Below are positions 53,763-61,740 of a stretch of 64,000 bases of DNA, piece by piece. The notes under the pieces were generated by a model. That model saw only the letters and a list, made by a program, of their open reading frames with translations. It did no database searches and was not told where the DNA came from. Both the position numbers and the translations under genes were made by a program. Origin of the DNA: Trebonia sp963767685 (GTDB lineage Bacteria; Actinomycetota; Actinomycetes; Streptosporangiales; Streptosporangiaceae). The stretch lies in contig CAVYEZ010000004.1 of the NCBI GenBank assembly GCA_963767685.1, forward strand, positions 186,001 to 250,000. The letters are read 5' to 3'. Positions within the stretch are counted from its first letter, which is position 1; each line of letters opens with the position of its first letter.

Positions 53763-54206
53763 CGGGCGGGAGGGCCCGACGGTCCAGGGGGCGCGGAGGG
53801 CGAAGGCCCGCCCCCGTTCCTGATCCTCGTGATGAGCACCGGCGGAGGCCTTCACCGCGAGCGGGAACCCCGGCCGCGCGCGCCGGTTCTTGATCTTGCG
53901 CCGCGTCGTCGAAACCTGATCGCGATCCGAGCGATACAAAGACAGCCCTTTACGTGGGCGCTGCTTTGGGTTAACACTTAACCGGTATAGCCCACCTGTT
54001 CAACGGCGACATCGGAACGAAAGGGACGTAAGCCCCCTAAGATCATTAACGGTGACGCCGCACCTAGAACGGACAAACACCCCTGGTGGGGTACCGTCTC
54101 GGGAGCGGTTGGCGCGCGTCGCTGCGGCCCGCGCCCTCCGTCCTACCCCTTGACGGTGCCGCGCGCCCGGGGTCATCGCAGGACTTTGCTAGCGAGGAGG
54201 CAGTAG
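53763..54206. other. Control region of the ABC importer operon
   Basis: These 444 bases have no credible gene. They include GC-rich inverted repeats just after lacI (probable terminator near 53775-53815), an AT-richer stretch with the third LacI-type operator (53977-53990) and, further on, TTGACG at about 54150. The mRNA leader between the operator and the start codon would be about 200 nt. Confidence 0.5.
53977..53990 (+). promoter_or_regulatory. LacI-type operator 3 (CTTAACCGGTATAG)
   Basis: This is the best-centred copy (TTAACCGGT core with CG at the dyad centre) and lies about 217 nt before the importer operon's first gene. TTAAC also occurs just upstream (53971-53975). Confidence 0.7.
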
Positions 54207-56003
54207 GTGAGACCTACAGGGAGTAGGACGGGCAGGCGGTGGCGGTATGGGACCGCCGCGGCCGCCGTACTGACGTTGGGCGTTGTAAGCGCCTGTAGCA
54301 GTGGTTCGTCGAGCACCGCGGCGTCGGGTTCGTCGTCGTCAGCTTCGGCATCATCATCGGGGGCGGCCAGCACCGGTAGCACCCTGAGCTTCCCGAGGAA
54401 CGAGACCCTGTACACCAGCGGCACCGCCTACGGGCCGCCGGTGAACTGGAACCCGCTCGACACCGGTGCGTACGCGACCGGCACCCAGGGGCTCATTTAC
54501 GAGCCGCTTTACCTGTACGACCCGGTCAAGAACCAGTACGACCCATGGCTCGCCACCGGCGCCGAGGCGTCCGGGTGGCAGGGCAACAAGTACGTCATCG
54601 ACGTGCGGTCCGGCGTCAAGTGGAGTGACGGGCAGTCGCTGACCGGCGCCGATGTCGCGTACTCGATCAACCTGGCGCGCACCAACGCGGCCGACCCGTA
54701 CTCGCCCAACGTGGCCACGGTCGCGAACGCGGTGGCGAGCGGCAACACGGTCACCGTGACCTTCAAGGGCACGCCTGGCTACACCGAGTTCACGGACTAC
54801 CTGTGGAAGGCCCCGGTCCTGCCGGAGCACATCTGGTCCAAGATCCCGGCGAGTCAGATCGCGACCAACGCGAACACGCACCCGGTCGGCACGGGCCCGA
54901 TGACGCTGGACACGGCTAACACGCAGGAAGTCGCTTACCAGACCAGGTCGGGCTGGTGGGCCACGGCCGCGCTCGGTTACTCGTTCAAGTTCAAGTACCT
55001 GGTGGACGTCGTCAACGGCTCCAACAGCCAGGAGCTCGGCCAGCTGAACTCGGGCAATATCGACTGGTCGAACAACTACCTGCCGGGCATCAACATGCTC
55101 GCGGCCGCGCAGGGCGGCAACGGCGGTTACACGCTCAAGTTCTACTACCCGAAGACCCCGTACATGCTGTCCGGGAACACGGTGTGGCTTGAGCCGAACA
55201 CCACCAAGGCCCCCATGAGCAACGTCAACTTCCGCAAGGCGCTGGCGGCCGCGCTTAACCCCTCGGCGATCGCCCAGTCGGTGTACGGCGGGATCGCGGC
55301 CCCGGCCACCCCGACCGGCCTGCTGCCCACGCTGAACAGCGCGGGGTACGTCAACTCGTCCGCGGTCACCCAGAACGCCACCACCTACAACCCGTCGACG
55401 GCCAAGTCGCTGCTGGGGAAGTCCGGCTACAACGGGCAGACCCTCACCCTTGAGGCCCCGCAGGGCTGGTCCGACTGGAACACCGCGCAGCAGGTGATCC
55501 AGCAGGAGCTGGCTGCGGTCGGCATCAAGATCCAGGTCATTGAGCCGTCGTCGAACCAGCGGACCGCTGACCTGACCAACGGCAACTACGACCTGGCGCT
55601 GGACAACAACGCTGGCCTGGACTCCTCCCCGTGGTCCTACTTCCAGCGCGTCTACCAGCTGCCGATCCAGAAGGAGCAGTCCTCCCAGGAGAACTGGGAG
55701 CGTTACAGCTCGCCGACGGACTGGAACCTGGTGCAGCAGGCGGCTGGCGTTGCGCCGTCCGACACCACCCAGCTGAACCAGATCTACGCCACGCTGGAGA
55801 AGGACTTCCTACAGCAGCAGCCGGAGATCCCGCTCTGGTACAACGGCATCTGGTTCCAGGGCAACACCCAGTACTGGTCGAACTTCCCGTCAAGCGCGGG
55901 CGGTGACCAGAACATCCCGGCCATGTGGGCGGGCTACATCGGCGCCATGACCACGGTTCCGGCCCTGGCCCAGCTGGCGCCGACCCCGCAGAAGGCCAGC
56001 TGA
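54207..56003 (+). CDS. ABC transporter substrate-binding lipoprotein, family 5
   Basis: The 598-residue protein has a lipoprotein signal (LGVVSAC, Cys at about residue 31), a Ser/Ala/Gly-rich linker of about 30 residues and a family-5 extracellular solute-binding domain: YEPLYLYDPVKNQYDPWLAT, IDVRSGVKWSDGQSLTGADVAYSINLA, NFRKALAAALNPSAIAQSVYGG, PEIPLWYNGIWF. This family includes dipeptide and oligosaccharide binders. With a glycosidase, a deacetylase and a LacI regulator beside it, an oligosaccharide ligand is the better guess. GTG 54207 has GAGGAGG 6 nt upstream. Confidence 0.92.
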   Translation: MRPTGSRTGRRWRYGTAAAAVLTLGVVSACSSGSSSTAASGSSSSASASSSGAASTGSTLSFPRNETLYTSGTAYGPPVNWNPLDTGAYATGTQGLIYEPLYLYDPVKNQYDPWLATGAEASGWQGNKYVIDVRSGVKWSDGQSLTGADVAYSINLARTNAADPYSPNVATVANAVASGNTVTVTFKGTPGYTEFTDYLWKAPVLPEHIWSKIPASQIATNANTHPVGTGPMTLDTANTQEVAYQTRSGWWATAALGYSFKFKYLVDVVNGSNSQELGQLNSGNIDWSNNYLPGINMLAAAQGGNGGYTLKFYYPKTPYMLSGNTVWLEPNTTKAPMSNVNFRKALAAALNPSAIAQSVYGGIAAPATPTGLLPTLNSAGYVNSSAVTQNATTYNPSTAKSLLGKSGYNGQTLTLEAPQGWSDWNTAQQVIQQELAAVGIKIQVIEPSSNQRTADLTNGNYDLALDNNAGLDSSPWSYFQRVYQLPIQKEQSSQENWERYSSPTDWNLVQQAAGVAPSDTTQLNQIYATLEKDFLQQQPEIPLWYNGIWFQGNTQYWSNFPSSAGGDQNIPAMWAGYIGAMTTVPALAQLAPTPQKAS

Positions 56004-56144
56004 ACCAGCCCTGCTGGTTCAACTGATTAACCACTAGCGGTCCTCGCGCGACCCGCTTCCCGGCTCTGCTCGCCCGGGGGACAACCCCCGAAGCCCCCGA
56101 GGGAAAGGCAGCGGAGCACAGGGAGCGGGTCGCAAAGGACCGCT
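56001..56144 (+). repeat. Nested hairpins between binding-protein and permease genes
   Basis: TGAACCAGC/GCTGGTTCA (56001-56009 and 56013-56021) overlaps the stop codon. A larger hairpin follows with arms AGCGGTCCT (56036-56044)/AGGACCGCT (56136-56144) and GACCCGCT/AGCGGGTC inside, and repeat element A at its tip. It probably protects the binding-protein mRNA and reduces read-through to the permeases. Confidence 0.65.
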
Positions 56145-56168
56145 TTAACCACATCCGGGAGCCTGCCA

Positions 56169-57164
56169 GTGCGGCGCTATCTCACAAGGAAACTGATTAC
56201 CTACGTGCTGGCGTTCTTCGTCGGCGTATCCATCGACTGGGGCATTCCCCACCTCATGCCGGGTGACCCGATCCAAGGACTGATCTCTCGGTTCAACGTC
56301 GGTAGCTCCGCCGCCTACGCGGCGCTTTACCAGGAGTTCGCGAAGTCGTTCGGCCTCAACGTGCCGCTCTGGCAGCAGTACCTTGATTTCTGGAAGGGCG
56401 TGCTGACCGGCAACATGGGCGGCAGCATCTACGCTCCCGGTGCCACGGTCGACTCGCTCGTCTTCGGCGCGATGCCGTACACGCTCGCGCTGCTCGTCCC
56501 GGCCACGCTGCTCTCCTACGTCGTGGGGAACCGGCTTGGTGCCGCGGCCGCCCGCCGCAAGTTCCTCGACAACAGCGTCCTGCCCCTCGGCTACATCTTC
56601 CAGTCGATCCCCTACCCGTGGCTCGCCCTGGTGATCCCTTACCTGTTCGGCGTCGTGTGGCACATCTTCCCGACCTCCTTCGGCTACGACCAGGGGCTCG
56701 TCCCGACCTTCGACTGGACATTCGTCTCCTCCCTCCTCGACCACTGGTTCCTGCCGTTCCTCACCGTCTTCATCGTGGGCGTCGGCGGCCAGGCGATCGG
56801 CATGCGGAACCTGATCATCTACGAGCTTGAGAACGACTCGTCCCGCTACCTGCGGGCGCTCGGCGCGAGTGAGCGGGTCGTCCGCGGCTACGCCTACCGC
56901 AACGCGTCGCTGCCCCAGCTCTCCGGGCTCGCGCTCTCGCTCGGCGTAGTCATCGGCGGCAACATTGTCACCGAGATCGCCTTCAACTACCCCGGCCTCG
57001 GCAACCTGATCTTCAAGGCGATCAGCAACCAGGACTACTTCCTGCTTCAGGGCATCTTCATCTTCATCGTCCTCGGCGTCCTGATCGCGAACTTCATCAT
57101 CGACCTGGTGTTCATCTCGGTCGACCCGCGGACCCGGCTGAGCATGCAGGGGGCGGCGGCATGA
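56169..57164 (+). CDS. ABC transporter permease, DppB/OppB type
   Basis: The 331-residue permease starts MRRYLTRKLITYVLAFFVGVSIDWGIPHLMPGDPI, which is the OppB-type N-terminus, and has six membrane segments. The coupling motif, RYLRALGASERVVRGYAYRNASLPQLSGLALSLGVVIGGNIVTEIAFNYPGLG, is split over residues about 228-280 and is the EAA-type loop that contacts the ATPase. It forms the channel with the second permease. The GTG start lies 25 nt after the large hairpin. Confidence 0.92.
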   Translation: MRRYLTRKLITYVLAFFVGVSIDWGIPHLMPGDPIQGLISRFNVGSSAAYAALYQEFAKSFGLNVPLWQQYLDFWKGVLTGNMGGSIYAPGATVDSLVFGAMPYTLALLVPATLLSYVVGNRLGAAAARRKFLDNSVLPLGYIFQSIPYPWLALVIPYLFGVVWHIFPTSFGYDQGLVPTFDWTFVSSLLDHWFLPFLTVFIVGVGGQAIGMRNLIIYELENDSSRYLRALGASERVVRGYAYRNASLPQLSGLALSLGVVIGGNIVTEIAFNYPGLGNLIFKAISNQDYFLLQGIFIFIVLGVLIANFIIDLVFISVDPRTRLSMQGAAA

Positions 57165-57241
57165 GCGAGCGGAAGGGCGCTGCGGCGCCAGGGAAGACGT
57201 CGCACTCCGGCGCCCGGCAGCGAGCGGGAGATACGGCATGA
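57161..57241 (+). CDS. 26-codon mini-ORF coupling two permease genes (1)
   Basis: The ORF begins MSERKGAAAPGKTSHSG and ends GDTA. Its ATG overlaps the stop of the upstream permease (ATGA at 57161-57164) and its own stop overlaps the next permease ATG (ATGA at 57238-57241). GCATGAGCGAG occurs at both borders like a target duplication. A mini-ORF of identical length lies at 58164-58244. No homologue is recognised; it may be a translational relay rather than a functional peptide. Confidence 0.45.
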   Translation: MSERKGAAAPGKTSHSGARQRAGDTA

Positions 57242-58167
57242 GCGAGTCCATCAGCGAAGCGCCGGCCCCCGGGGTCGCCGTCGTTGGCCTGCCCGGCGGT
57301 CCGGCTGCCGCGGGCGTGCCCCGCAGGCGCAATGACTTCGTCCACTACGGGCTGCGGAACAAGAAGCTGCTCTTCGGCCTCTGCCTGGAGCTTCTCCTGG
57401 TCCTCGTGGCGATCATCGGCCCGTATCTCGCCAAGAACCCGCCGACGCAAATCACCCCCTTCCCGCTACAGCGCCCGGGCAGCAAGTTCTGGCTAGGCAC
57501 CGACCTCACCGGCTATGACCTGTACTCGCAGCTCACCAACGGGCTGCGCGAGTCCTACCTGGTGGGCGCGCTCGGCGCGGGGTGCGCCGCGATCGTCGGC
57601 ATGGCGCTCGGCTTCATCGCGGGCTGGCGCGGCGGCTGGCTCGACGAGGTACTGCAGATGATCACGAACATCATCGTGATGATCCCCAGCCTCGTCCTAC
57701 TCGTCGTGATCGGCTCCTACCTGTCGTCGCGGAGCGTCCTGTTCGAAGGCGTGTTCATCGGCCTGACGACCTGGCCGTGGGTGGCCAGGGCGGTCCGGGC
57801 GCAGACGTTCACGCTGCGCAGCCGTGAGTACGTCGACCTGGCCCGGCTGTCGGGCAAGCGGCCCTTGTCGATCATCGTCAAGGAAATCGCGCCGAACATG
57901 GCGTCCTACCTGTTCCTCGTCGTCATCCTGCTGTTCGGCAGCTCCATGCTGCTCGCGGCCAGCTACGACTTCCTCGGCGTCGGCCCGACCAACGTCGCGT
58001 CGCTCGGCTGGACGATGAACCAGGCGAACGCGAACGCCGCTCTGAACTACCACTTGTGGTGGTGGTTCATCCCCCCGGGCGCCGTGCTGACCGCGATGGT
58101 CTTCGCGCTGCTGATCGCCAACGTAGGCCTCGACGAGGTCTTCAACCCGAAGCTGAGGGAGTCATGA
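57238..58167 (+). CDS. ABC transporter permease, DppC/OppC type
   Basis: The 309-residue permease has the OppC-type layout: N-terminal cytoplasmic tail, TM1 (LCLELLLVLVAIIGPYL), GSKFWLGTDLTGYDLYSQLTNGLRESYLVGAL, and the EAA loop RSREYVDLARLSGKRPLSIIVKEIAPNMASYLF. It ends NVGLDEVFNPKLRES. It pairs with the upstream permease in an oligosaccharide or peptide importer. The ATG is coupled to the preceding mini-ORF. Confidence 0.92.
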   Translation: MSESISEAPAPGVAVVGLPGGPAAAGVPRRRNDFVHYGLRNKKLLFGLCLELLLVLVAIIGPYLAKNPPTQITPFPLQRPGSKFWLGTDLTGYDLYSQLTNGLRESYLVGALGAGCAAIVGMALGFIAGWRGGWLDEVLQMITNIIVMIPSLVLLVVIGSYLSSRSVLFEGVFIGLTTWPWVARAVRAQTFTLRSREYVDLARLSGKRPLSIIVKEIAPNMASYLFLVVILLFGSSMLLAASYDFLGVGPTNVASLGWTMNQANANAALNYHLWWWFIPPGAVLTAMVFALLIANVGLDEVFNPKLRES

Positions 58168-58244
58168 GCGAGCTTGCGAGCGAATCAGCAAGCACAGTGC
58201 GTCCGCGAATGCGGACTCCGAGCGCCAGCGAGGTGTCCTCATGA
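58164..58244 (+). CDS. 26-codon mini-ORF coupling permease and ATPase genes (2)
   Basis: The ORF begins MSELASESASTVRPRM and ends ASEVSS. Its ATG overlaps the permease stop (58164-58167) and its stop overlaps the ATPase ATG (58241-58244). TCATGAGCG occurs at both ends. Length (81 nt) and both overlaps are exactly as in the mini-ORF at 57161-57241, and both share ATGAGCGAGC at the start and CTCCG..GCGCC..CAGCGAG near the end, although the peptides differ. Confidence 0.45.
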   Translation: MSELASESASTVRPRMRTPSASEVSS

Positions 58245-59251
58245 GCGTAAGCGTTGAGAACCTCTCGGTGGCTTACCGCAGCCGCCGGGGCGACGTGACC
58301 GCCGTCGATAACGTCAGCTTCTCCCTGGCCGACGGGGAGATCATGGGCCTGGCGGGCGAGTCGGGCAGCGGCAAGTCCACCCTCGGGAACGCGCTGGTCT
58401 ACCTGGACCCCCGGATGAGGGCGACGGGCGGCAAGGTCAGCGTAGACGGCAAGGACCTGCCGATCTCGGATAACGGCGCCATGCGCCACAAGCGGATGAC
58501 CGAGGTCTCGCTAGTCCCGCAGTACGCGATGTCCGCGCTGACCCCGACGCGCAAGATCGGCCAGATGATCAACGACCTGCTCAAGTCCCACCACGTGAAG
58601 GACCGGCAAGCGGTGCACGTCGAGCTTCAGCGCCGCCTTGAGCTGATCGGCCTGACCGAGGAAGTGCTGAGCAAGTACTCCTTCGAGCTGTCCGGTGGCA
58701 TGCGGCAGCGGGTGACGATCATCATATCCAGCCTGCTGAACCCGTCCCTGCTCATCGCCGACGAGGTGACGTCCGCGCTTGACGTGTCCTCCCAGCGCGC
58801 GGTGGGTGAGATGCTGCTTGAGTTCCGCGACCGGGGCTACATCAAGTCGGCCATCGCGATCACCCACGATCTCTCGATCCTGGCGCAGATCGCCGACTCG
58901 ATCGCGATCATGTACGCGGGGCGGCTGGCGGAGCGGGCGCCGACCTCGGTGATCGTGGACAACCCGCTGCACCCCTACACTCAGGCGCTGCTCAACTCGC
59001 TGCCCGCGGTCGGGGTGCGGTACGACCAAGTGACGCTGACCGGCATACCGGGCCGCCCGCCGTCGCTGGTGAACCCGCCGGCCGGGTGCCGCTTCAGGGA
59101 CCGGTGCCCGTTCGCGTTCGCGAAGTGCAGCCAGACCCCGCCGTTCGAGGAGATCAAGCCAGGCCACCTGGTCGCGTGCTGGAAGGTCAGCCAGGAGCAA
59201 TCCGCGACGGTCGGCACCGGACAGGGACTGCCCCTCAAGGAGCAGGTATGA
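58241..59251 (+). CDS. Oligopeptide/oligosaccharide ABC ATPase, DppD/OppD type
   Basis: The 336-residue ATPase has Walker A GESGSGKST (about residues 38-46), Q-loop LVPQYAMSALTPTRKIG, signature ELSGGMRQRVTI, Walker B LLIADEVTSALDVSSQ and H-loop ITHDLSILAQIA. The C-terminal Cys-containing OppD motif CRFRDRCPFAFAKC..PPF..HLVACW is present. Note Val replacing the usual Pro in DEPT (DEVT). It works with the ATPase encoded next, to which it is coupled by ATGA. Confidence 0.94.
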   Translation: MSVSVENLSVAYRSRRGDVTAVDNVSFSLADGEIMGLAGESGSGKSTLGNALVYLDPRMRATGGKVSVDGKDLPISDNGAMRHKRMTEVSLVPQYAMSALTPTRKIGQMINDLLKSHHVKDRQAVHVELQRRLELIGLTEEVLSKYSFELSGGMRQRVTIIISSLLNPSLLIADEVTSALDVSSQRAVGEMLLEFRDRGYIKSAIAITHDLSILAQIADSIAIMYAGRLAERAPTSVIVDNPLHPYTQALLNSLPAVGVRYDQVTLTGIPGRPPSLVNPPAGCRFRDRCPFAFAKCSQTPPFEEIKPGHLVACWKVSQEQSATVGTGQGLPLKEQV

Positions 59252-60297
59252 CGAGTATGAAGCTCGACCAGGTTTCCAAGCTCTACCGGGCGACGAGCCG
59301 GGCCGGCGGGCTCACCCCGGCGCTGCGCAAGGTCAGCTTCGAGCTGAAGCCGGGCGAGGTCATCTCACTGATCGGCGAGTCGGGCAGCGGCAAGACCACG
59401 ATCGGCAAGATCCTGCTGCGGCTGGTGCAGCCGACCTCGGGCACGGTGACCTTCGACGGCAAGGACGTCGCGTCGTACACCTCGCGCGGGCTGAAGGACT
59501 ACTACCGGCAGGTGCAGGGCGTCTTCCAGGACCCGTTCAGCTCCTACAACCCGATCTACCACGCCGACCGGGTCTACGACCTCGTGCGCTCGTCGTACTT
59601 CCCCAAGGCCAGCGACAAGGAATGGTCGGCCAAGGTCGAGCAGGCCCTCGACGCCGTGGCGCTGAACCCCGGAGACGTGCTCGGCAAGTACCCGCACCAG
59701 CTCTCCGGCGGGCAGCAGCAGCGGCTGCTGATCGCCCGCGCCCTGCTGCTCGACGTCAAGGTGCTGATCGCCGACGAGATCATTTCCATGCTTGACGCGT
59801 CGACGCGCGTGGACGTGCTGAACCTGCTGGTCAAGCTTAAACGGCAGGGCCTGGCGATCCTCTTCGTCACCCACGACCTGTCGCTCGGCAACTACGTGTC
59901 CGACCGGACGATCATCCTCCGGCACGGGGCGATCGTGGAGATGGGGGCGACGGAGAAGATCTTCGGCAACCCGCAGCACGACTACACGAAGATGCTGCTG
60001 ACGGCAGTGCCTGAGCTGCACAAGAAGTGGGCGCACGCTCCGCTTGAGCCAGCCGTGGCGTCTGTCAACGGCGCGACTGGCGACGTGATCAGCCAGAACG
60101 GCAAGACGACCGCGCTTGCGCGGGCCAGCATGCTCGACGAGATCACGCACGCCGAGCAGGTAGTGAAGCGCGACCTGCGCGCCGTCTTCGGCGGCGGGCG
60201 GGCCGTGGCCAGCGGCAAGTCCCAGGTAGCGGTGGCCCTTGAGCCGCCAGTCCTGCACGAGTTCGAACCCGACCACCTGGTAGCGGAGCCCGAGTAA
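59248..60297 (+). CDS. Oligopeptide/oligosaccharide ABC ATPase, DppF/OppF type
   Basis: The 349-residue ATPase has Walker A GESGSGKTT (about residues 45-53), Q-loop GVFQDPFSSYNPIYHADRV, signature QLSGGQQQRLLIARA, Walker B LLIADEI-type VLIADEIISMLDAST and H-loop VTHDLSLGNYV. The usual DEPxS is DEIIS. The last about 95 residues (from HKKWAHAPLEP) are unlike OppF and may be a lineage-specific tail. It is the last gene of the importer operon and is followed by an 18-bp hairpin. Confidence 0.93.
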   Translation: MTSMKLDQVSKLYRATSRAGGLTPALRKVSFELKPGEVISLIGESGSGKTTIGKILLRLVQPTSGTVTFDGKDVASYTSRGLKDYYRQVQGVFQDPFSSYNPIYHADRVYDLVRSSYFPKASDKEWSAKVEQALDAVALNPGDVLGKYPHQLSGGQQQRLLIARALLLDVKVLIADEIISMLDASTRVDVLNLLVKLKRQGLAILFVTHDLSLGNYVSDRTIILRHGAIVEMGATEKIFGNPQHDYTKMLLTAVPELHKKWAHAPLEPAVASVNGATGDVISQNGKTTALARASMLDEITHAEQVVKRDLRAVFGGGRAVASGKSQVAVALEPPVLHEFEPDHLVAEPE

Positions 60298-60364
60298 CCC
60301 GCCGGGTCCCCTCCCTGGCAATGTTCGTCTACCGCAGGGACCTGCGTTCCTCCTCCGCAGGGGC

Positions 60365-60407
60365 CTGGAGGTACGGGGCGGGCGCGCCTCCCGCCCCGTA
60401 CCTCCAG
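60365..60407 (+). terminator. Perfect 18-bp hairpin ending the ABC operon
   Basis: CTGGAGGTACGGGGCGGG (60365-60382) and its exact complement (60390-60407) enclose CGCGCCT. There is no T-tract. It follows the last ABC gene by 68 nt. Confidence 0.75.
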
Positions 60408-60489
60408 TCACAGGCTCGGTTCGCTCTGGGACGCGGGATTCGATACACTACATCGGCGCGGTCCGGAAGCTTCGGAACCGTGTTATCAG

Positions 60490-60561
60490 TGGGGTATAGG
60501 GTAATTGGCAGCCCGACAGATTCTGGCTCTGTTAGTCTAGGTTCGAGTCCTGGTACCCCAG
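60490..60561 (+). tRNA. tRNA-Gln(CTG)
   Basis: The acceptor stem TGGGGTA (60490-60496) pairs with TACCCCA (60554-60560), discriminator G60561. The anticodon stem ACAGA/TCTGT encloses loop TTCTGGC with anticodon CTG, and the T-arm has GGTTCGAGTCC. The overall sequence is that of a bacterial tRNA-Gln. The 3' CCA is not encoded. Confidence 0.95.
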
Positions 60562-60562
60562 C

Positions 60563-60613
60563 AGAGACTCTGCGGACCCCTGTCCTCTGGTGAGGACCGG
60601 GGTCGTCTCTTTA
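60563..60613 (+). terminator. Terminator after tRNA-Gln
   Basis: GACCCC-T-GTCCTC, loop TGGT and GAGGAC-C-GGGGTC form the core stem, extended by AGAGAC/GTCTCT; CTTTAT follows. Confidence 0.8.
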
Positions 60614-60616
60614 TAT

Positions 60617-60665
60617 CGCCCGGGGGACGCCCCCCGGACCCCCCGGCTGCGGGCTTCGCCCGCGC
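60617..60665 (+). repeat. Dispersed palindromic repeat element A with GC hairpin
   Basis: GCCCGGGGGACGCCCCCCGG, ACCCCCCGGCTG and the hairpin GCGGGCTTCGCCCGC occur in the standard order seen at 44681 and 61741. It directly follows the tRNA-Gln terminator. Confidence 0.7.
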
Positions 60666-60770
60666 CTAGGCTCAGCCGACCGCGAGCCGTCGGCATTCCA
60701 GCCCGGGCCGCGCATCTGCGCCACGCCGATGCCTCGCTTCGCTGCCTGGTAGCTGGGTATCAGGTGCATC

Positions 60771-61508
60771 GTGGGTCACGTGCTTGTACAGGCTGCTCTT
60801 AACGGCGGGACGACCCGGGATGCGCACCCGGCCGTACCGCTCACTCCCGCCGAACTCGCCGCGGAGGCCAGGGCCGCGGCCGATGCCGGGGCCGGGGAGT
60901 TTCACCTGCACCCCCGGGATGAGTCCGGGGCGCAGACGCTTGAGCCGGAGCACGTGCTCGCCGCGGTGGCGGCTGTTCGCGGCGCCACGGGACTGCCCGT
61001 CGGGGTGACCACCGGGATCTGGACCGTGGACGGGGACGTCCAGCGGCGACTGAACCTGGTCGCGCGCTGGACGGGCACCAATCGGCCGGACTACGCATCG
61101 ATCAACATGAACGAGCCCGGCATCGATGAGCTAGCCGACCTGCTCCTCAGCCTGGGCATCGGGATCGAGGCCGGCGTGTGGACCCCGGTCGACGCCCGGG
61201 TGCTCGAAACGACCGGCTTCAGTGACCGCCTCGTGCGGGTATTGCTGGAACCGGAGGAGCCCACGTCCGCCGCTGCCGTCGCGACCGCCGCCGCGGCGGC
61301 CGCGGAACTGGCCAGGATGGGCATCACCGCGCGCCAGGTCCGCCATGGCTACGACCTCGCGACCTGGGACGTGCTCCGCTCCGCGGTCGCGGACGGTCAG
61401 GACATCAGGATCGGCCTCGAGGACACGACGGTGCTCCCCGACGGCACGCCCGCGTCGGGCAACGCCGAACTGGTGGCGGCCGCCGCTCTCCTGCTCCCCA
61501 AGTCCTGA
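60771..61508 (+). CDS. BKACE-family (DUF849) beta-keto acid cleavage enzyme
   Basis: The 245-residue protein starts VLVQAALNGGTTRDAHPAVPLTP and has the zinc-binding HLHPRD motif (H45, H47) of the beta-keto acid cleavage enzymes, followed by NMNEPG and GIEAGVW, and GYDLATWDVL, IRIGLEDT and a C-terminal helix. The family condenses a beta-keto acid with acetyl-CoA to give acetoacetate and a CoA ester; the substrate varies widely. It is shorter than the usual 270-310 residues. The gene lies between the two tRNA genes. The GTG at 60771 is the first start that keeps the LVQAALNGG strand. Confidence 0.8.
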   Translation: MGHVLVQAALNGGTTRDAHPAVPLTPAELAAEARAAADAGAGEFHLHPRDESGAQTLEPEHVLAAVAAVRGATGLPVGVTTGIWTVDGDVQRRLNLVARWTGTNRPDYASINMNEPGIDELADLLLSLGIGIEAGVWTPVDARVLETTGFSDRLVRVLLEPEEPTSAAAVATAAAAAAELARMGITARQVRHGYDLATWDVLRSAVADGQDIRIGLEDTTVLPDGTPASGNAELVAAAALLLPKS

Positions 61509-61613
61509 TATTTCCGAAGCTGCAAGCTGCGGCAATGCCTTGAATTGGCTCCACTCACCCGGAGGCGGTATGGTGTACCTCGCCGGGGATGCGGAACCCC
61601 CGGCGACCATCTC

Positions 61614-61686
61614 GGCCCCGTCGTCTAGAGGCCTAGGACGTCGCCCTCTCAAGGCGGTAACGCCGGTTCGAATCCGGTCGGGGCTA
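61614..61686 (+). tRNA. tRNA-Glu(CTC)
   Basis: The acceptor stem GGCCCCG (61614-61620) pairs with CGGGGCT (61679-61685) including one G-T pair, discriminator A61686. The anticodon loop CTCTCAA gives anticodon CTC, and the T-arm has GGTTCGAATCC. The D-arm GTCTAGAGGCCTAGGAC is typical of tRNA-Glu. No CCA is encoded. Confidence 0.94.
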
Positions 61687-61690
61687 CTCA

Positions 61691-61740
61691 TACGAGGCCC
61701 CTGCCCGCAGAAAGCGCGGGCAGGGGCCTCGTAGCTTTTT
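61691..61740 (+). terminator. Terminator after tRNA-Glu
   Basis: An 18-bp perfect stem (61691-61708 with 61716-61733, starting TACGAGGCCCC) is followed by GC and five T. Confidence 0.95.

Noticed and set aside
49340..60300. Genomic island delivered by phage or integrase
   Set aside because: The carbohydrate block lies near tRNA genes, but no integrase, transposase or repeated tRNA 3' end was found.
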